NCBI GenBank assembly: GCA_017893485.1
Contig: CM030367.1
Span: 139,693,274 to 139,757,273 of the forward strand
DNA: 64,000 nucleotides
Source: Hemerocallis citrina
Taxonomy: Eukaryota > Streptophyta > Magnoliopsida > Asparagales > Asphodelaceae
Direction: 5' to 3'
Shown: positions 45,701-57,194 of the stretch, in pieces
Position numbering within the stretch: the stretch's first letter is position 1
Layout of the letters: each line of letters starts with the position of its first letter
The notes under the pieces: generated by a model
Told to the model about the DNA's origin: nothing
The model's database searches: none
Seen by the model: only the letters and a program-made list of their open reading frames with translations
Program-made: the position numbers and the translations under genes

Positions 45701-46556
45701 ATAATATTGTGATTGTACTCGGGAATGTGGGTCTCGTTTCCAAAATTTCGTTATTGTCATTGTGTAAGAAATTGCAAATGGCCAGTGGTATCATCATTGT
45801 GCAAGAAATTGCAAATGGCCAGTGTTATCGTTATTGTGCAAGAAATTGCTGTAATAACCAGTGTTATATTGTGTCGAGTACATGACCTATAGAATCTAGC
45901 ACCTTAGTCTAAATGAAATTGATTGTATGCATCGAACCTGTAGTATGGGATACAATAGTACGTGCATTAGTTAGGATTAAAATGAATAATAACCTAAGAC
46001 TTCATAGCATTGTCATTGCATTTTGCCATCATTATTGAACAGTGTTATTATTGCTTACCGTTATTGTTATCGTTTATTGTCATCGTTATCAATCATCGTT
46101 ATTACACATTGCATTGATACCATTGTCGTCGACTCTATTGTTTATTGAATTCATTGTTATACCGTAAATGTCATTATTTCTCTGTTTCTCTACTTGCTGT
46201 CCATGACTTGCTCTAAGGACATATTATTTTCTCTTTTAGATGAACAACTTACAGGAAATCAAGGAGATTTGCCTGACGGACTAGGAGAGCAACAATGGTG
46301 AAAGAATTATTTTGTTGTGCTGCTTAAATAATTATTGTTTCATTTAGAGAACTTTAATAATTAAACAATGCTGTTAGTTCTTGTATTTGTGGGCTTTTGA
46401 CCTGAATGATGTTAGTGTTGATTCCAGATGTTGGAATTTTATTATGTTGGTTATTTTAGGCTTAAATTCCAAGTATTTTTATTCATGTGATTACTTCTTT
46501 TATTGCATGCGTGGTAGTATTACTTCCTATTTATATTGTTGAGTTAAATCGAAAAC
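42759..46556 (+). mobile_element. Solo LTR F, first segment
   Basis: It begins TGTAACCCCCATTCCCG, with target duplication CTTTA before it. It is 3.8 kb here and 3.9 kb in total. It includes an ATT microsatellite (about 43000-43030), a CT- and CCTCC-rich stretch (43250-44050) with meaningless Pro/Ser-rich frames, a short gccagtgt/aagaaattgc repeat (45765-45865) and the exon-like block at 46254-46301. It is interrupted at 46556 by element T. Confidence 0.9.
46254..46301 (+). other. Exon-like conserved block LPDGLGE in LTR F
   Basis: After caacttacag, 47 nt run to a TGA in the frame GNQGDLPDGLGEQQW. The length and phase from the AG to the stop equal those of the block in LTR I. Most differences between the two in the LPDG-x-GE core are silent. 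Confidence 0.55.
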
Positions 46557-47127
46557 GGATATGGCTAAAAATGAGGTTAAATCGTTCACAGTGGGCACGA
46601 ATCTTAAAGTCACAGGGGCAAGATGGTAATTTCACCTACAGATGGGTCCGAATTGGGAATCGGGTCTATCCTCTTGGACCCGCTAACCCATGAACGGATC
46701 TGTTCAGCTGAGAATGGGTCTCAACCCGTTACGGACCAGTTCAATAGGATAGGAGGAAATCTTGGCTCGTCCTTATCCTAGGGGAGGTGGTTCTAATCAC
46801 CCCTATCCAGCCACACCGGGAAGTAGGGATTCATTCTGATCCTAAAGAGATCCCCACGGAGACTATAAATACCCCCTACCTCCTACTGTCACAGGTGATC
46901 ACTCTTTGTCTACTCAAGCCCTTTTCCTTTACTTTTTCTGGTATTGATAAGAGCGTCGGAGGGTTCGTCGCCGGGATCCATCCCAGTGTTTCGAACGTTT
47001 GTGCAGGTCCACAGGAGCACCAAGGAGTCAACTCGTCAACAAGGGAAGAATCCAGATTCAGCATATTCGAGTTCCTACGAACCTACAAATTCTATCTATT
47101 GCCCCCACACCAGATTCAGCAGCAACA
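46557..47127 (+). repeat. Element T 5' LTR
   Basis: 571 bp. The first base is G where the 3' LTR has T, so the TG end is mutated. TATAAATA at 46864-46871. Confidence 0.9.
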
Positions 47128-47130
47128 GAT

Positions 47131-47148
47131 TGGCGCCATCTGTGGGAA
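47131..47148 (+). other. Element T primer-binding site
   Basis: TGGCGCCATCTGTGGGAA, three bases after the LTR, tRNA-Asp-like over its first bases and near-identical to that of N. Confidence 0.8.
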
Positions 47149-47199
47149 CTTTCGACAAGCAATCCAGCCTTCCTCCTCCAACCGAAGCTACTCCCAGCA

Positions 47200-49090
47200 A
47201 TGCCTCCCAAGAAGAAGCCCGCACACTCCAACTGTAGAACAACCTCCTCTCATCCTCCTCCTCCTCCTCCTCCGGAAGATCTCCCTCCACCCATCCAACC
47301 AACCCTGCAGCTCGAACAGCAAGCTCCACAATCTATTCTACAGCCTATGGGGCCCCAAGTAATAGTGGGGGAACCCTCTCGACGAAGCCGCCACAAGCAA
47401 CCTATGCATCAGGTTCGAGTTTCCATCTACAACACCTCCACGATTCTATGGCTTCCCATAGTCCTCCCACACCAAAGGATCTGAGGGGTGTGCTAAAAAA
47501 CTGGCAGAACGAGCCTGGGCCCGACCTTCGGATCCATCTGGACGAAAGGCGTGCCTGCGAGGCGAACCCTCGCTGGGAGCACCCGAGGGATCGGTCACCA
47601 CGCCGATTGGATCGTAGGGGGTCCAACTCTCCCCGGAGGCAGAAAGAGTCGCCCCAGCATCGCCCCAGACAGAGTTTCTCCTCGACAGGCCATCCTGCAG
47701 CTCGAGCCCATCGGGAGCAGGAGGCCCCCGTCACAAGGGCAGAATTTCAACAATTCTAGGAGGTTGTCCTTCGGGAGCTCAATACTGCCCCCAACAACGG
47801 TTATAGGGCTCCTAGCCCTCAGCAGGCTCCTCGTCCTCATCGCCGCTCCCTCAGTCCGTGGCAGACTTCGAGCCATCGCTGCCGCTCCCCAAGTCCTAGG
47901 CAAGCCATCGCCGCCACTCCCTAAGTCCTAGGCCGGCTCCGAGCTATCGCCGCCGTTCCCTGAGTCGTCGGCCAACCCAAAGCTATCGCCGTAGCCCCAG
48001 TCCTCATCGGCACGAAGACGAGTCTCGAGGTTCAGCAAGGCAGGACTGGAGGGAGGACTCCATTTACCGCCGTCTCCACGAGATGGAGAGGCACCTCGGC
48101 CAGCTCGATCGAAATGAAGAACAACAGGCAAGGGACTCCACCCAAGTAGGCCCCCGTTCCCCTGCACCATCATGGAGGCCCCAGTTCTAGAAAACTTCAA
48201 GCCCCCACACTTCGAGACTTACACCAGGGAGATGGACCCCGCAGATTACATTGAGAGTTTCAAAACTCTCATGATGATCCATCATGCATCCGATGCCCTC
48301 CTCTGCAAGACCTTTCCAGCCACACTTAAGGGGCCGGGTCGGGAGTGGTATTCTCGACTTGCACCGACATCTATCTTCTCCTTCGACCAGTTCGAGGGCC
48401 TCTTCCTCATTCATTTTGTCAGCAGTCACCGCACCGAGAAGACGAGCGCCTCCCTACTATTCCTCAGTCAAAAGAAAGGCGAACGATTGAGGGACTACGT
48501 CAAGCATTTCACTGCTGAGGCCAGATCCATTGCCTCCTTGGAACCTTCAGTGGCCACGGTCGCTTTCCAGTCCAACGTCCTCAACACAGATCTTAGAGCG
48601 TCCCTCGCCAAGAAGCCCCCTCGGGACTTCTCGGAGATACTACTCTAGAGCGAGAAGTACATCCGAGCGAAAGGATCTCTCCACCGACCCACCTTTGAGG
48701 CGTCATCTTCCGGGAATAAGCGGAAGGGTGCAGAAGAAGGAGCTAAGAAGCTCAAAAAGGACAATGGGGGTCAGCGTCGCCCTCCCCTCATTTCGAGAAA
48801 TTTACTCCACTTAACGCGAGTGTATCTGCCATCCAGATGGAGATCGAGAATGAGGGTCTCCCACCGCCTCCCCCTAAGATGAATACTTCGGGAAAGAGGA
48901 GGGACCGGAATAAGTGATGCCGTTTCCACCGGGACCCTGGGCACGACATAGAAGAATGTTGGGCCCTCAAAGACGAGATTGAGGCCCTCATCCAGAGAGG
49001 GCAGCTCGCTCGCTTCGTTCAGAAGGACAGGGCTGATCAGCCCCCACCTCCCAGGGGGCTAACAGACGAGCCAAGCAACAAGTGGAGACG
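47200..49090 (+). pseudogene. Element T gag pseudogene
   Basis: The start MPPKKKPAHSN is at 47200. The N-terminal Pro-rich segment shifts frame at about 47440, where one base is missing relative to the matching place in element N. The next frame runs to a stop after APVTRAEFQQF (47759), and Arg/Ser-rich sequence with further stops follows. The capsid domain (48172-48646) has PPHFETYTREMDPADYIESF, FKTLMMIHHASD, GREWYSRL and SLAKKPPRDFSEILL, then a stop. The Tat zinc motif CRFHRDPGHDIEEC lies near 48920-48960, with a TGA just before it, followed by ALKDEIEALIQRG. It matches element A's gag in order and wording. Confidence 0.88.
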
Positions 49091-52000
49091 CAGGAGGACG
49101 AAACAGTGGTCGTCCTACACCTGATACACGGGGGCCCAATAGGGGGAGATTCTAACTCCTCCCGAAAAGCCTCCATTCGGGAGGTGAATGCTTTCCAGAG
49201 CCATCATCCTCCGAAGGGCATGGGAGTCCCAGTCACGTTCTCCGATAGGGACCTGGAGGGCGTCCGCACGCCCCATTGCGACGCCCTCGTCATCAATCTC
49301 CGAATGGCAAACTTCGACGTTCAACGGGTCCTGGTGAACAATGGCAGCTCCATCAACATCCATTTCTTAGAGGCCTTCAAGGGCCTCCAGTTGTCGAGGG
49401 ACCGGCTCAAGCCTGCAGACTACACTGTTCACGGGTTCACAAGGGTCCCGGTTACGATTGAGGGAGTTATAACCCTAGATGTGACTGCTGGAAAGGCCCT
49501 GGTAACTCGTATGGAGCCGATGGACTTCATGGGATGTCAAGGCCGCCTATAATGTTATCCTGGGTCGACCAGGTTTGGCTGCACTTCAAGCCATCCCTTC
49601 GGCCTACCACATGAAGATGAAGTTTCCCATGCCCTCAGAAGTGGGAGAAGTGAGGGGAAGCCAAGAAGCAGCTCAGAAGTGCTACATGACCTCGATGGGA
49701 GGTTCAGTCCTCTCCCTGGAAGCCTCGAACTTCCCCAGGAGGGTAGTCAGACTATCTCCGAGCCGGTGGACGAACAGGAGGAAGTGGCCTTCTCCGAAGA
49801 AGATGCCACTAAGAGGTTCCACATCAACAAGGCTCTCTCCCCTCCATTAAGCAAGACATCTCTCGGTGCATACGGGAGAACCGCGACCTCTTCGCTTGGA
49901 CCACGGCAGACATGTCCGGGATCTCGGAGGAGCTCTTAATGCACCATCTGAGCGTCGCCCCTGGGGTCAAGCCTGTCCAACAGAAGAGGCAAAAATTTTC
50001 TCCTGAGCGACAACAGGCAATCAAAAAGGAGGTCGAAAAACTCCTCAATGCCCGATTTATCCAATAGGTAAATTATCCCGGGTGGCTGTCCAATATGGTG
50101 ATGGTCAAGAAGGTCAATGGGAGCTGGAGGATATGTATCGACTTCACTGATCTCAACAAGGCATACCCGAAGGACCCTTTTCCCCTTCTCAGCATCGATG
50201 CCCTGATCGATGTGACCTCCGGGCACGAGCTCGTCAGTTTCATGGACGCCTTCTCGGGATACAACCAAATCCAGATGTTCCCTTTCGACATCCCGAAGAC
50301 CTCATTCGTGACGGATCAGGGCCTCTATTGCTACCGAGTTATGCCGTTCGGCTTGAAAAATGTGGGAGCTACATATCAACGCCTAGTGAATAGGGTCTTC
50401 CAAGACCAAATTGACCGAAACATGAAATTCTACGTAGACGACATGTTGGTCAAGAGCACCCGAGGGCAGGAGCATCTTCTCGACCTTCAAGAAGCCTTCG
50501 GGGTGCTCAGGAGGCACAACATGAGACTGAATCCGAACAAGTGTGCGTTCGGAGCCTCATCCGGCAAGTTCTTGGGGTTTATGGTCAGCCAGAGGGGCAT
50601 AGAGGCCAACCCCGAAAAGATCCAGGCCATTCTCAAGATGGCTTCCCCCTCCAGCGTTAAAGTGGTATAGAGGCTCACTGGGCACCTCGCCGCGATTAGG
50701 GGATTCCTCTCCAAGTTCGGAGAAAAGTGCCACCCCTTCTTCAAGGCCCTCAGGGGGGCTAAAGGCTTTGAATGGGGGCAATAGCAACAGGAATCCTTCG
50801 ACAAGCTTAAAGAATATTTAGCTAACCCCCCGCTCTTGAGCAAGCCAGCACCTAAGGAGGTCCTCTACTTATATCTCGCAGCTTCAGAGTAGACGCTCAG
50901 TGCGGTCCTTATAAGGGAAGAGGATAGGACACAGAAGCCCATCTATTATGTGAGTAAGGTGCTTCAGGATGCCGAACTCCGTTACCTTAAGCTGGAGAAG
51001 ATGGCTCTCGCCCTGGTCATGGCGGCCTAAAAGCTCCGCCCCTACTTCAAATCTCATTCGGTGGTCGTCCTTACCGACCAACCGCTCAAACAAGTTCTCC
51101 ACAAGCCCAAGACCTTCGGGCGCCTTATGAAGTGGTCCATCGAGCTAAGTCAACATGATATCAGCTACCAGCCCAGAACGGCAATAAAGGCTCAAGCTCT
51201 CGCCGAATTCATTGTGGAGAACACCATCCCTGACCCTTGTGAGTCGTCTGCCGACCCCTTGGTCTGGACCGTTTACGTAGACGGGTCCTCTCGCGCCGAC
51301 GGAAGCGGGGCTGGCATCATCCTAACCGGCCCAGATGCTTTCGTCCTCCAATATTCCCTCTGCCTAAACTTCCCGGCATCGAACAACGAAGCGGAGTATG
51401 AGACCCTCATAGCGGGGCTCTATATGGCTCGTAAGGTGGGAGCCAAGTGTGTAAGGGTCTTTAGCGACTCACAATTAGTCATCAACCGGGTAACCGGGGA
51501 ATACGAGGCAAGGGACGAGCGTATGGACAAGTACTTGGCGAAGGTTAAGGAGCTTCTAGCCTTATTCGAAGATGTTCAACTCCAGCGGGTTCCTCGAGAG
51601 GAAACGTGCAGGCGGATGCTCTCTCTAAGCTCGCCTCCTTGTCCCTTCAAGGTCTAGAATGGACCGTCTTGATAGAGGTCCACCTCAAACCGAGTATTGA
51701 TGAAGATAGCCCGGAGCCGATGAAAGCCTACCCCCTAACACTTGGGGAGAACTGGATGAAGCCCCTCCTCGAGTACCTCAGAGACAGAGTTCTTCCCGAA
51801 GATCCAAAGGAGGCGAGGAGAATCAAGACTCGAGCTGAGCGATACACACTCCTTGACAGAGTCATGTACAAACACTCTTACACTCAGATTGACGGGCAAC
51901 CCTACCTGAGGTGCCTCTCCCCGGAGGAAGCGCTCTATGCCCTAAAAGAGGCCCATGACGGTATGTGTGGCGCACACTTGGGAGCAAGATCCCTCACCCG

Positions 52001-53045
52001 TAAACTTTTGAACTGCAGCTACTTCTAGCCCACACTACTGAGTGACTGCGAGGAGTATGTCCGCCAGTGCGACTCCTGCCAGAATTTTGCCCCGATTCAT
52101 CGCCTGCCCCAAGCACAACTCACCTCCTTAGCAAGTCCAATCCCCTTTGCAATGTGGGGGATGGATTTGCTTGGACCCTTCCCTCCAGTTCCAGGCCAGC
52201 TGAAGTTCCTGGTCGTGGCGATAGACTACTTCTCAAAATGGATCGAGGCTGAACCTCTTTCGACGATTACTGAGCACAAAGTCCAGAAGTTCTTTTGGAA
52301 GAACATCGTTTGTCTGTTCGGGGTACCCCGCATCCTCGTAACCGACAACGGGACTCAATTCACAAAAGAAACCTTTCGCAACTTTTGTGCCGACCTCGAC
52401 ATCCAGCAGCGGTTCTCCTCGATAGCCCACCCTCAGTCCAATGGCCAAGCGGAGAACGCAAATTGACAAATCCTCTCTAGCCTAAAGAAGAGGCTCGACA
52501 AATCCACTAAGGGGCTGTGGGTCGAACAGCTCCCCAACATGCTTTGGAACTATCGCACCACCAAAAGAACTCCAACAGGAGAGTCCCCCTTTAACCTCAC
52601 GTATGGTTCCGAAGCTCTCATCCCCTTAAAAGTGGGCCTGCCTTTACCCCGACTGATAGCCTACAGTGAAGCACAGAATGCGAACCAGCTTCACAACTGC
52701 CTAGACCTCATAGACGAGGTTCGCGAGAGTGCTGCAATTCGATAAGAGACCTACCGCCGTATGATCATTCAGTCTTACAACAGGAGGGTACGGCCAGCCA
52801 ACCTTAAAGAGGGGGACCTAGTGCTCCGAAAGTTGTTGATCTCCAATCCAAGCAAAAAGGGCAAGTTGGCACCGAATTGGGAAGGACCGTATAGGGTCTC
52901 CAGAGTTATTCGCCTAGGAGCATATCAACTCGAAGACCTGGGGGGGCAGGAGAATACCGAGGATATGGAACGCGGAGCACTTGATGAAGTACCAAGAGGG
53001 TGTCTAAACACCGCTCCAAGCAACTTCCCCAAGGGTGCTCCATAA
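49082..53045 (+). pseudogene. Element T pol pseudogene: PR-RT-RH-aRH-INT
   Basis: Protease (49290-49640) has NNGSS at 49337 in place of DNGSS, so its catalytic Asp is lost. It shifts frame near 49535 (ILGRPGL follows). RT (49936-50670) retains FMDAFSGYNQI and YVDD at 50431-50442. RNase H (50700-51060) is interrupted by stops near 50669, 50783, 50890 and 51029. A second, archaeal-type RNase H (51265-51600) has VDGSS, NNEAEYE and SDSQL carboxylates, as is typical of Tat elements. A frameshift near 51605 precedes integrase. The integrase zinc region is GAHLG...CEEYVRQCDSC, and its core has D (MDLLGP), D (TDNGTQF, 52344) and E (SNGQAEN). A stop at 52027 replaces a conserved Trp, and others lie at about 52465 and 52743. 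The end is at 53043-53045. The reverse transcription and integration roles are lost in this copy. Confidence 0.92.
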
Positions 53046-53250
53046 GACATGTCTAAAGTTCTTACTTGTATTTCATTTTTATCAAAGTGTAAAAGCGGCT
53101 CGCAACTTAGAAGCGGCCGCCTAATTGTTTCCAACAAAAGCAATCTTTCCCCACAAGTTCTCTATCTTTGAGTAGTCTAACTCTACTTCGCAAGTTCCCT
53201 ATTTTTGGGTAGTCTAACTCTACTTACAAAAAAAAAAATCGCATAAAACG
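53046..53250 (+). other. Spacer after pol in element T
   Basis: Non-coding; it includes two diverged copies of a agtctaactctacttcg phrase that lead into the ~110-bp array. Confidence 0.6.
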
Positions 53251-53815
53251 ACACGCTTGGAGTCCAACACTTGGTTCGACTCAACTTCAACTACTTACTT
53301 CTAAGCGAGTACGAAGCGGATCACCATTCGGGATTGCTCCTACAGCTATTGATATTTTCAAAACGACACGCTTAGAGTCCAACACTTTGTTCGACTCTGC
53401 TTTAACTACTTGCTTCTAAGCGAGTACGAAGCCGATCACCATTCGAAATTGCTTCTATAGCTGTTGATATTTTCAAAACGACACGCTTAGAGTCCAACAC
53501 TTGGTTCGACTCTGCTTCAACTACTTGCTTCTAAGCGAGTACGAAGCGGACCACCATTCGGAATTGCTCCTACAGCTGTTGATATTTTCTAAACGATGCG
53601 CTCGGAGTCCAACACTTGGTTCGACTCTACTTCATCTACTTGCTTCTAAGCGAGTAAGAAGCGGATCACCATTCGGAATTGCTCCTACAGCCGTTCGTAT
53701 TCTCTAAAACAACAAGTTCTGAGTCCAACACTTGGTTCGACGCAACCTTTGCTACTTGCGAACGAATAAGTATAAAGCATCCCACCATTTGGAATTGCTC
53801 CTACAACTGTTGACA
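53250..53815 (+). repeat. ~110-bp tandem array in element T (five units)
   Basis: Units share gagtccaacacttggttcga, cttctaagcgagtacgaagc, and ccattcggaattgctcctac. The same wording, in the same order, forms the half-unit of the 214-bp array in element N (34907-36070). Confidence 0.9.
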
Positions 53816-54053
53816 ACTACAAATGCTAGCAAAATACACAAGTCCAAAAACAAGTACTATTTCATTAAAGTTTGAGAGACAAGTCTAATTACAGACCAAC
53901 TACTCATCTTCACATTGAGATACAAAACTTGTGAAACCAAAGATTACAAGAATATAGAGATCCAGCCCCTCCTAGAGGTGGGGATACTTCGGTTAAGAGA
54001 CACACGGGGGTGACGAATGCTGTGCTACCGATGCCCTACTTCCGCAGACGTCC

Positions 54054-54630
54054 CTAGTCCTGCGAGCCACGAAGCATCATCCACATCCGATCTAACGGTG
54101 GCCCCAACAGATGCTCCGCTCGACGAAGCTGCCACGCCACCGAGCCTGCACTACGAGAGCTGTCGGTGATTGTCCGACGAAGATGAGCAACCTCCATGCT
54201 CTTGCCGACAGTTACGTCCTTCAGCTCGTCCCTCTCTGCTGTCATCTTAGTCAAAGAATGACGAAGGCACCTAAGTCTCAGGCCGAGGTTGGCAGCCGTC
54301 GACGAGCCCACATCATCGCCTTTGGGTATCGTCTCGCTAATCCTCTCTTCTAAGTTCTAACCATCTGATCTCTAGGTCTCGGCGAACTAAGATAATTCTC
54401 AGCTGGTTCCGCTCACGTTCTGCTTTACGAAGCTCCCACTCCACTTCGCGAAGCCGCTCTCGACTCCTAGCAAGCCCTAACCTTGTCGCCCCTAGACCAC
54501 CCTTGGGACGTGCGACCTCGGCCACCCAAGGCACTTCGGCGAGTGGTAGCACTTCGATGATCTGAAAAGGCCAAGTCAAATTGTTGAGTCCAAACACAGC
54601 CACTACAAAACTCGAGAGCAAGCCAAACAA
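54054..54630 (-). pseudogene. Possible second antisense coiled-coil ORF in element T
   Basis: Two minus-strand frames (54630-54337 and 54311-54054) are rich in Arg, Glu and Leu with heptad-like spacing (LREVEWELRKAERERNQL; later SLTKMTAERDELKDV). A pyrimidine stretch ending TTTTCAG precedes ATCATCGAAG at about 54562, as at a splice acceptor. It may be a 3' exon of the antisense gene described next or a separate gene. No domain is recognised. Confidence 0.35.
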
Positions 54631-55355
54631 ACTGCAGTGAACACTTAGCCAAATTTTTCAAAAAAAAGTTTTTCATTCCATTGGAATTCAAAAAGATACA
54701 AGCGGTGGCCGTTCCGCGATTAGGCGATACATTGCTTATCAAAAATTTAAAGTTACAAGTGAAAGCCCGACCTCTTTACCGTGGCTGCCGGTCGCTGCAA
54801 GATCCGACCGCTCAGGAGCGTTGACGATCTCTTGGGGCATAACCTCGGAGCTGGGCTCGTTGTCAGCATCCTCGACCTCGGCTTCCGTGTTGTCGTCCCC
54901 TTCCTCGCCTTTGTCTAATTCTTCGTCGAAGCCCAGGACGTGGTCGGGGAAGAGGCGCCACCCGGAGCAGTCAACCTCGGGGAAACTTTCCTTCACCTAC
55001 TCGATGGCGCAGGCATAATCCTTAGCCATATTGGCCACAAGAAACCCTTGAGCCTTCTCCATGGTCGTAGCCGCAGGCTCTTTTGCAGTAGCGATCTTGG
55101 CAGCTTCAACGGCCTCCTCCTTTTTCTTCGCCGCCAACTCTTCTGTCAGAGCAGAGTGATGACATCGGCCTCCAGCTTCGTCACGAGGTCGTTGAGGCAC
55201 TCCATCCTCGTCGTCTTCCCGACCGCCTCAACTCTCAGTTTTTCAAGCTCGTTGGCGATCCGAGCTTTTTCCGCCCGAGCCCTGTCCACCTCCTGCTTCA
55301 GCTACTTTTCAAGTTTGGTTATCTTCTCCGTAAGATGACTGAAGTGACAGGTTAT

Positions 55356-55429
55356 CTGCGAGAGGAAAATAAGTTAGCATGAAAACCAAGAAAATACAAG
55401 TATGTAACTAGAAAAGCTACACTACTTAC
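55356..55429 (-). other. Putative intron 2 of the aORF
   Basis: On the minus strand GTGTCG/GTAAGTAG opens and TTTTCCTCTCGCAG/ATAACC closes a 74-nt interval. The donor matches the plant consensus. Confidence 0.65.
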
Positions 55430-55883
55430 CGACACTGCTGCTCGAGCGATTTCGAGGGCATCGTCCCCAACTCCATCGGCATCCATGGCGGCATGGTCCT
55501 TTGGCATTGCAAGGTGCTTGACAGCCTGCATGCTCGACGTTGAGTTGCCGAGGAACCCATCGAGCTTTCGGACCTGCCAATCCGAGACATAAATCTTTTT
55601 CTGTTCCTCAGTCAGGAACACTTCAGCCTTGGCCGTCAGCGGGGCCGCCTCCATTCCCAAAGCGGCTGCCATCGAGAACTTTCCTGCCTTGAATGAGGCC
55701 GAAGTAGCTGTCGTCGTCGTCACCCTCGGGACCACAGTGGCTGACGCCGATGCTTCTTTGACGGCGGTGGCGATTGTTTTTGGCCTTGGGGAGGTCACCT
55801 TTGTGACGACCCTCTTCTTCTTCCTCGGAACCTTGTTCCAAGGGCTACACACTGAGCCATCACAGCGTCGTAGTCCATGGTTT

Positions 55884-55962
55884 CTGCACCAGAAGAAGAG
55901 GTGATTAAATGCAAGTAAAAACCGAACAAAAACGAAAAAAACAAAAAGGGAAAACTGCATAC
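55884..55962 (-). other. Putative intron 1 of the aORF
   Basis: On the minus strand CCTCA/GTATGC opens and a T-rich stretch ending CTTCTGGTGCAG/AAACC closes a 79-nt interval. Confidence 0.55.
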
Positions 55963-57194
55963 TGAGGTTTATGCGGCTGATCCCCCCTTGAAGAGCACCT
56001 CCTCGGTCAGATCCCTCCAATCGAGCTTCGGCCGGTCGAGGAGAACCCGAACCATGTCTTCTTCGTTGTGGTAGAGCACCGGAAGCTCCTTCACCGTCTT
56101 CGAAACTTCTTCGACCTAGTCCGACGGGATGCACCACGACTCTCGACTCCGGATGATGAAATACTTGTCTCGCTAGTGCTATATCGAGTTGGGACAGCTA
56201 ATGAGTTGAGCCCCATGCCTCGGAGCCAGGTAGAACCTGAACTCTGACTTTTGCTGCTGGTAAAGTCGGTATAGCGTCCGAAGCACCCTTATATCCGGCT
56301 CGATCTCTGCCGCCTGACAATGGAGGATGAACCCGTTGATCACCCTCCACCTATTCGGCATGAGCTGAATTGGGTTGTTCCCGAACCATCGCAGAACTTG
56401 GATAGCGAAGGGGTGGAGTGGTAGCTGCGCCCCGGCAATGAAGGCGTCGACTGGCCAGAAGCACATATCCACCGGCATCGGTGAATTGGCCCTCACTCTA
56501 GGTCCGGGCAGCATCAGCTCAAACTCCTCGGGGATCAGAAAACATCCCCAAATCGCTACCAGGTCAGCCTTGTTGAGGATGGAGATGGTATCATCAACTT
56601 CCGAAGTCTCCCTTGCGGCGTTCTCTTCAAAACTCCGCCCCCTTCCGTACATTATTCGTTCGGCATGCTCCTCCGGAAGCTCCCGAACCCTCTAGAGTCC
56701 GGTCAGAACACCAGGCAATCTCCCGAACTCCCCCATTCTGTGTGGTTTCTCGACTACAGTCTCCATGATCACCGAAGTAGGTCCTTCGATGCCTTTGACC
56801 TTGTCGACAAGAGGAACCTGGCTCGGAGTCGGCTCATCGGCAACGAGGGGGGAGGGCTCTGTCCTTGGGGAAAAGCGATACATTTGCTAATAAAATAAGC
56901 TAAGTGTTGAGTTACCTTGAAGTGATAGCAACGGTCGGAAAGATCACCGGAGATCGATAAGATATCACCTGAAGCTCCCGTTGGTGAAAACTTGTTGCCT
57001 GAGTAAAAACTTGAGAAATGACCAAGTGAAAGGTGGGGGTGAAGTTTTATAGAGGCTGCACACAAATCGAGATTAATGGGCTTCAAGAACTCAAGAGACA
57101 TGCCCATTTACCACAAAAAGACAAGGAACTCGACAGGCTCCTTACTGGTCAATGGTCGAACGGTCAAAGTGCCACGTGTCGTTGACTTGACATC

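Larger units (their letters stand above)
54739..56883 (-). pseudogene. Antisense ORF (aORF) of element T: Transposase_28-like plus coiled coil
   Basis: This minus-strand gene lies between integrase and the 3' LTR, opposite to gag-pol. The first exon (from 56883) begins MYRFSPRTEPS. The main domain (56652-56179; FIPEEFELMLP-like start, AFIAGAQLPLHPFAIQVLRW, then LMPNRWRVINGFILHC) resembles Pfam PF04195, 'putative gypsy type transposon' (Transposase_28). Likely GT-AG introns are 55884-55962 and 55356-55429 (donor GTAAGT, acceptor CTCTCGCAG). Later exons encode an Ala/Thr-rich linker, a coiled coil (about 55340-55200) and an acidic tail ending at 54739. In-frame TAGs near 56692, 56179, 56173 and 56116 disable it. 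Such antisense ORFs are known in Tat elements such as Grande; their role is not established. Confidence 0.75.
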
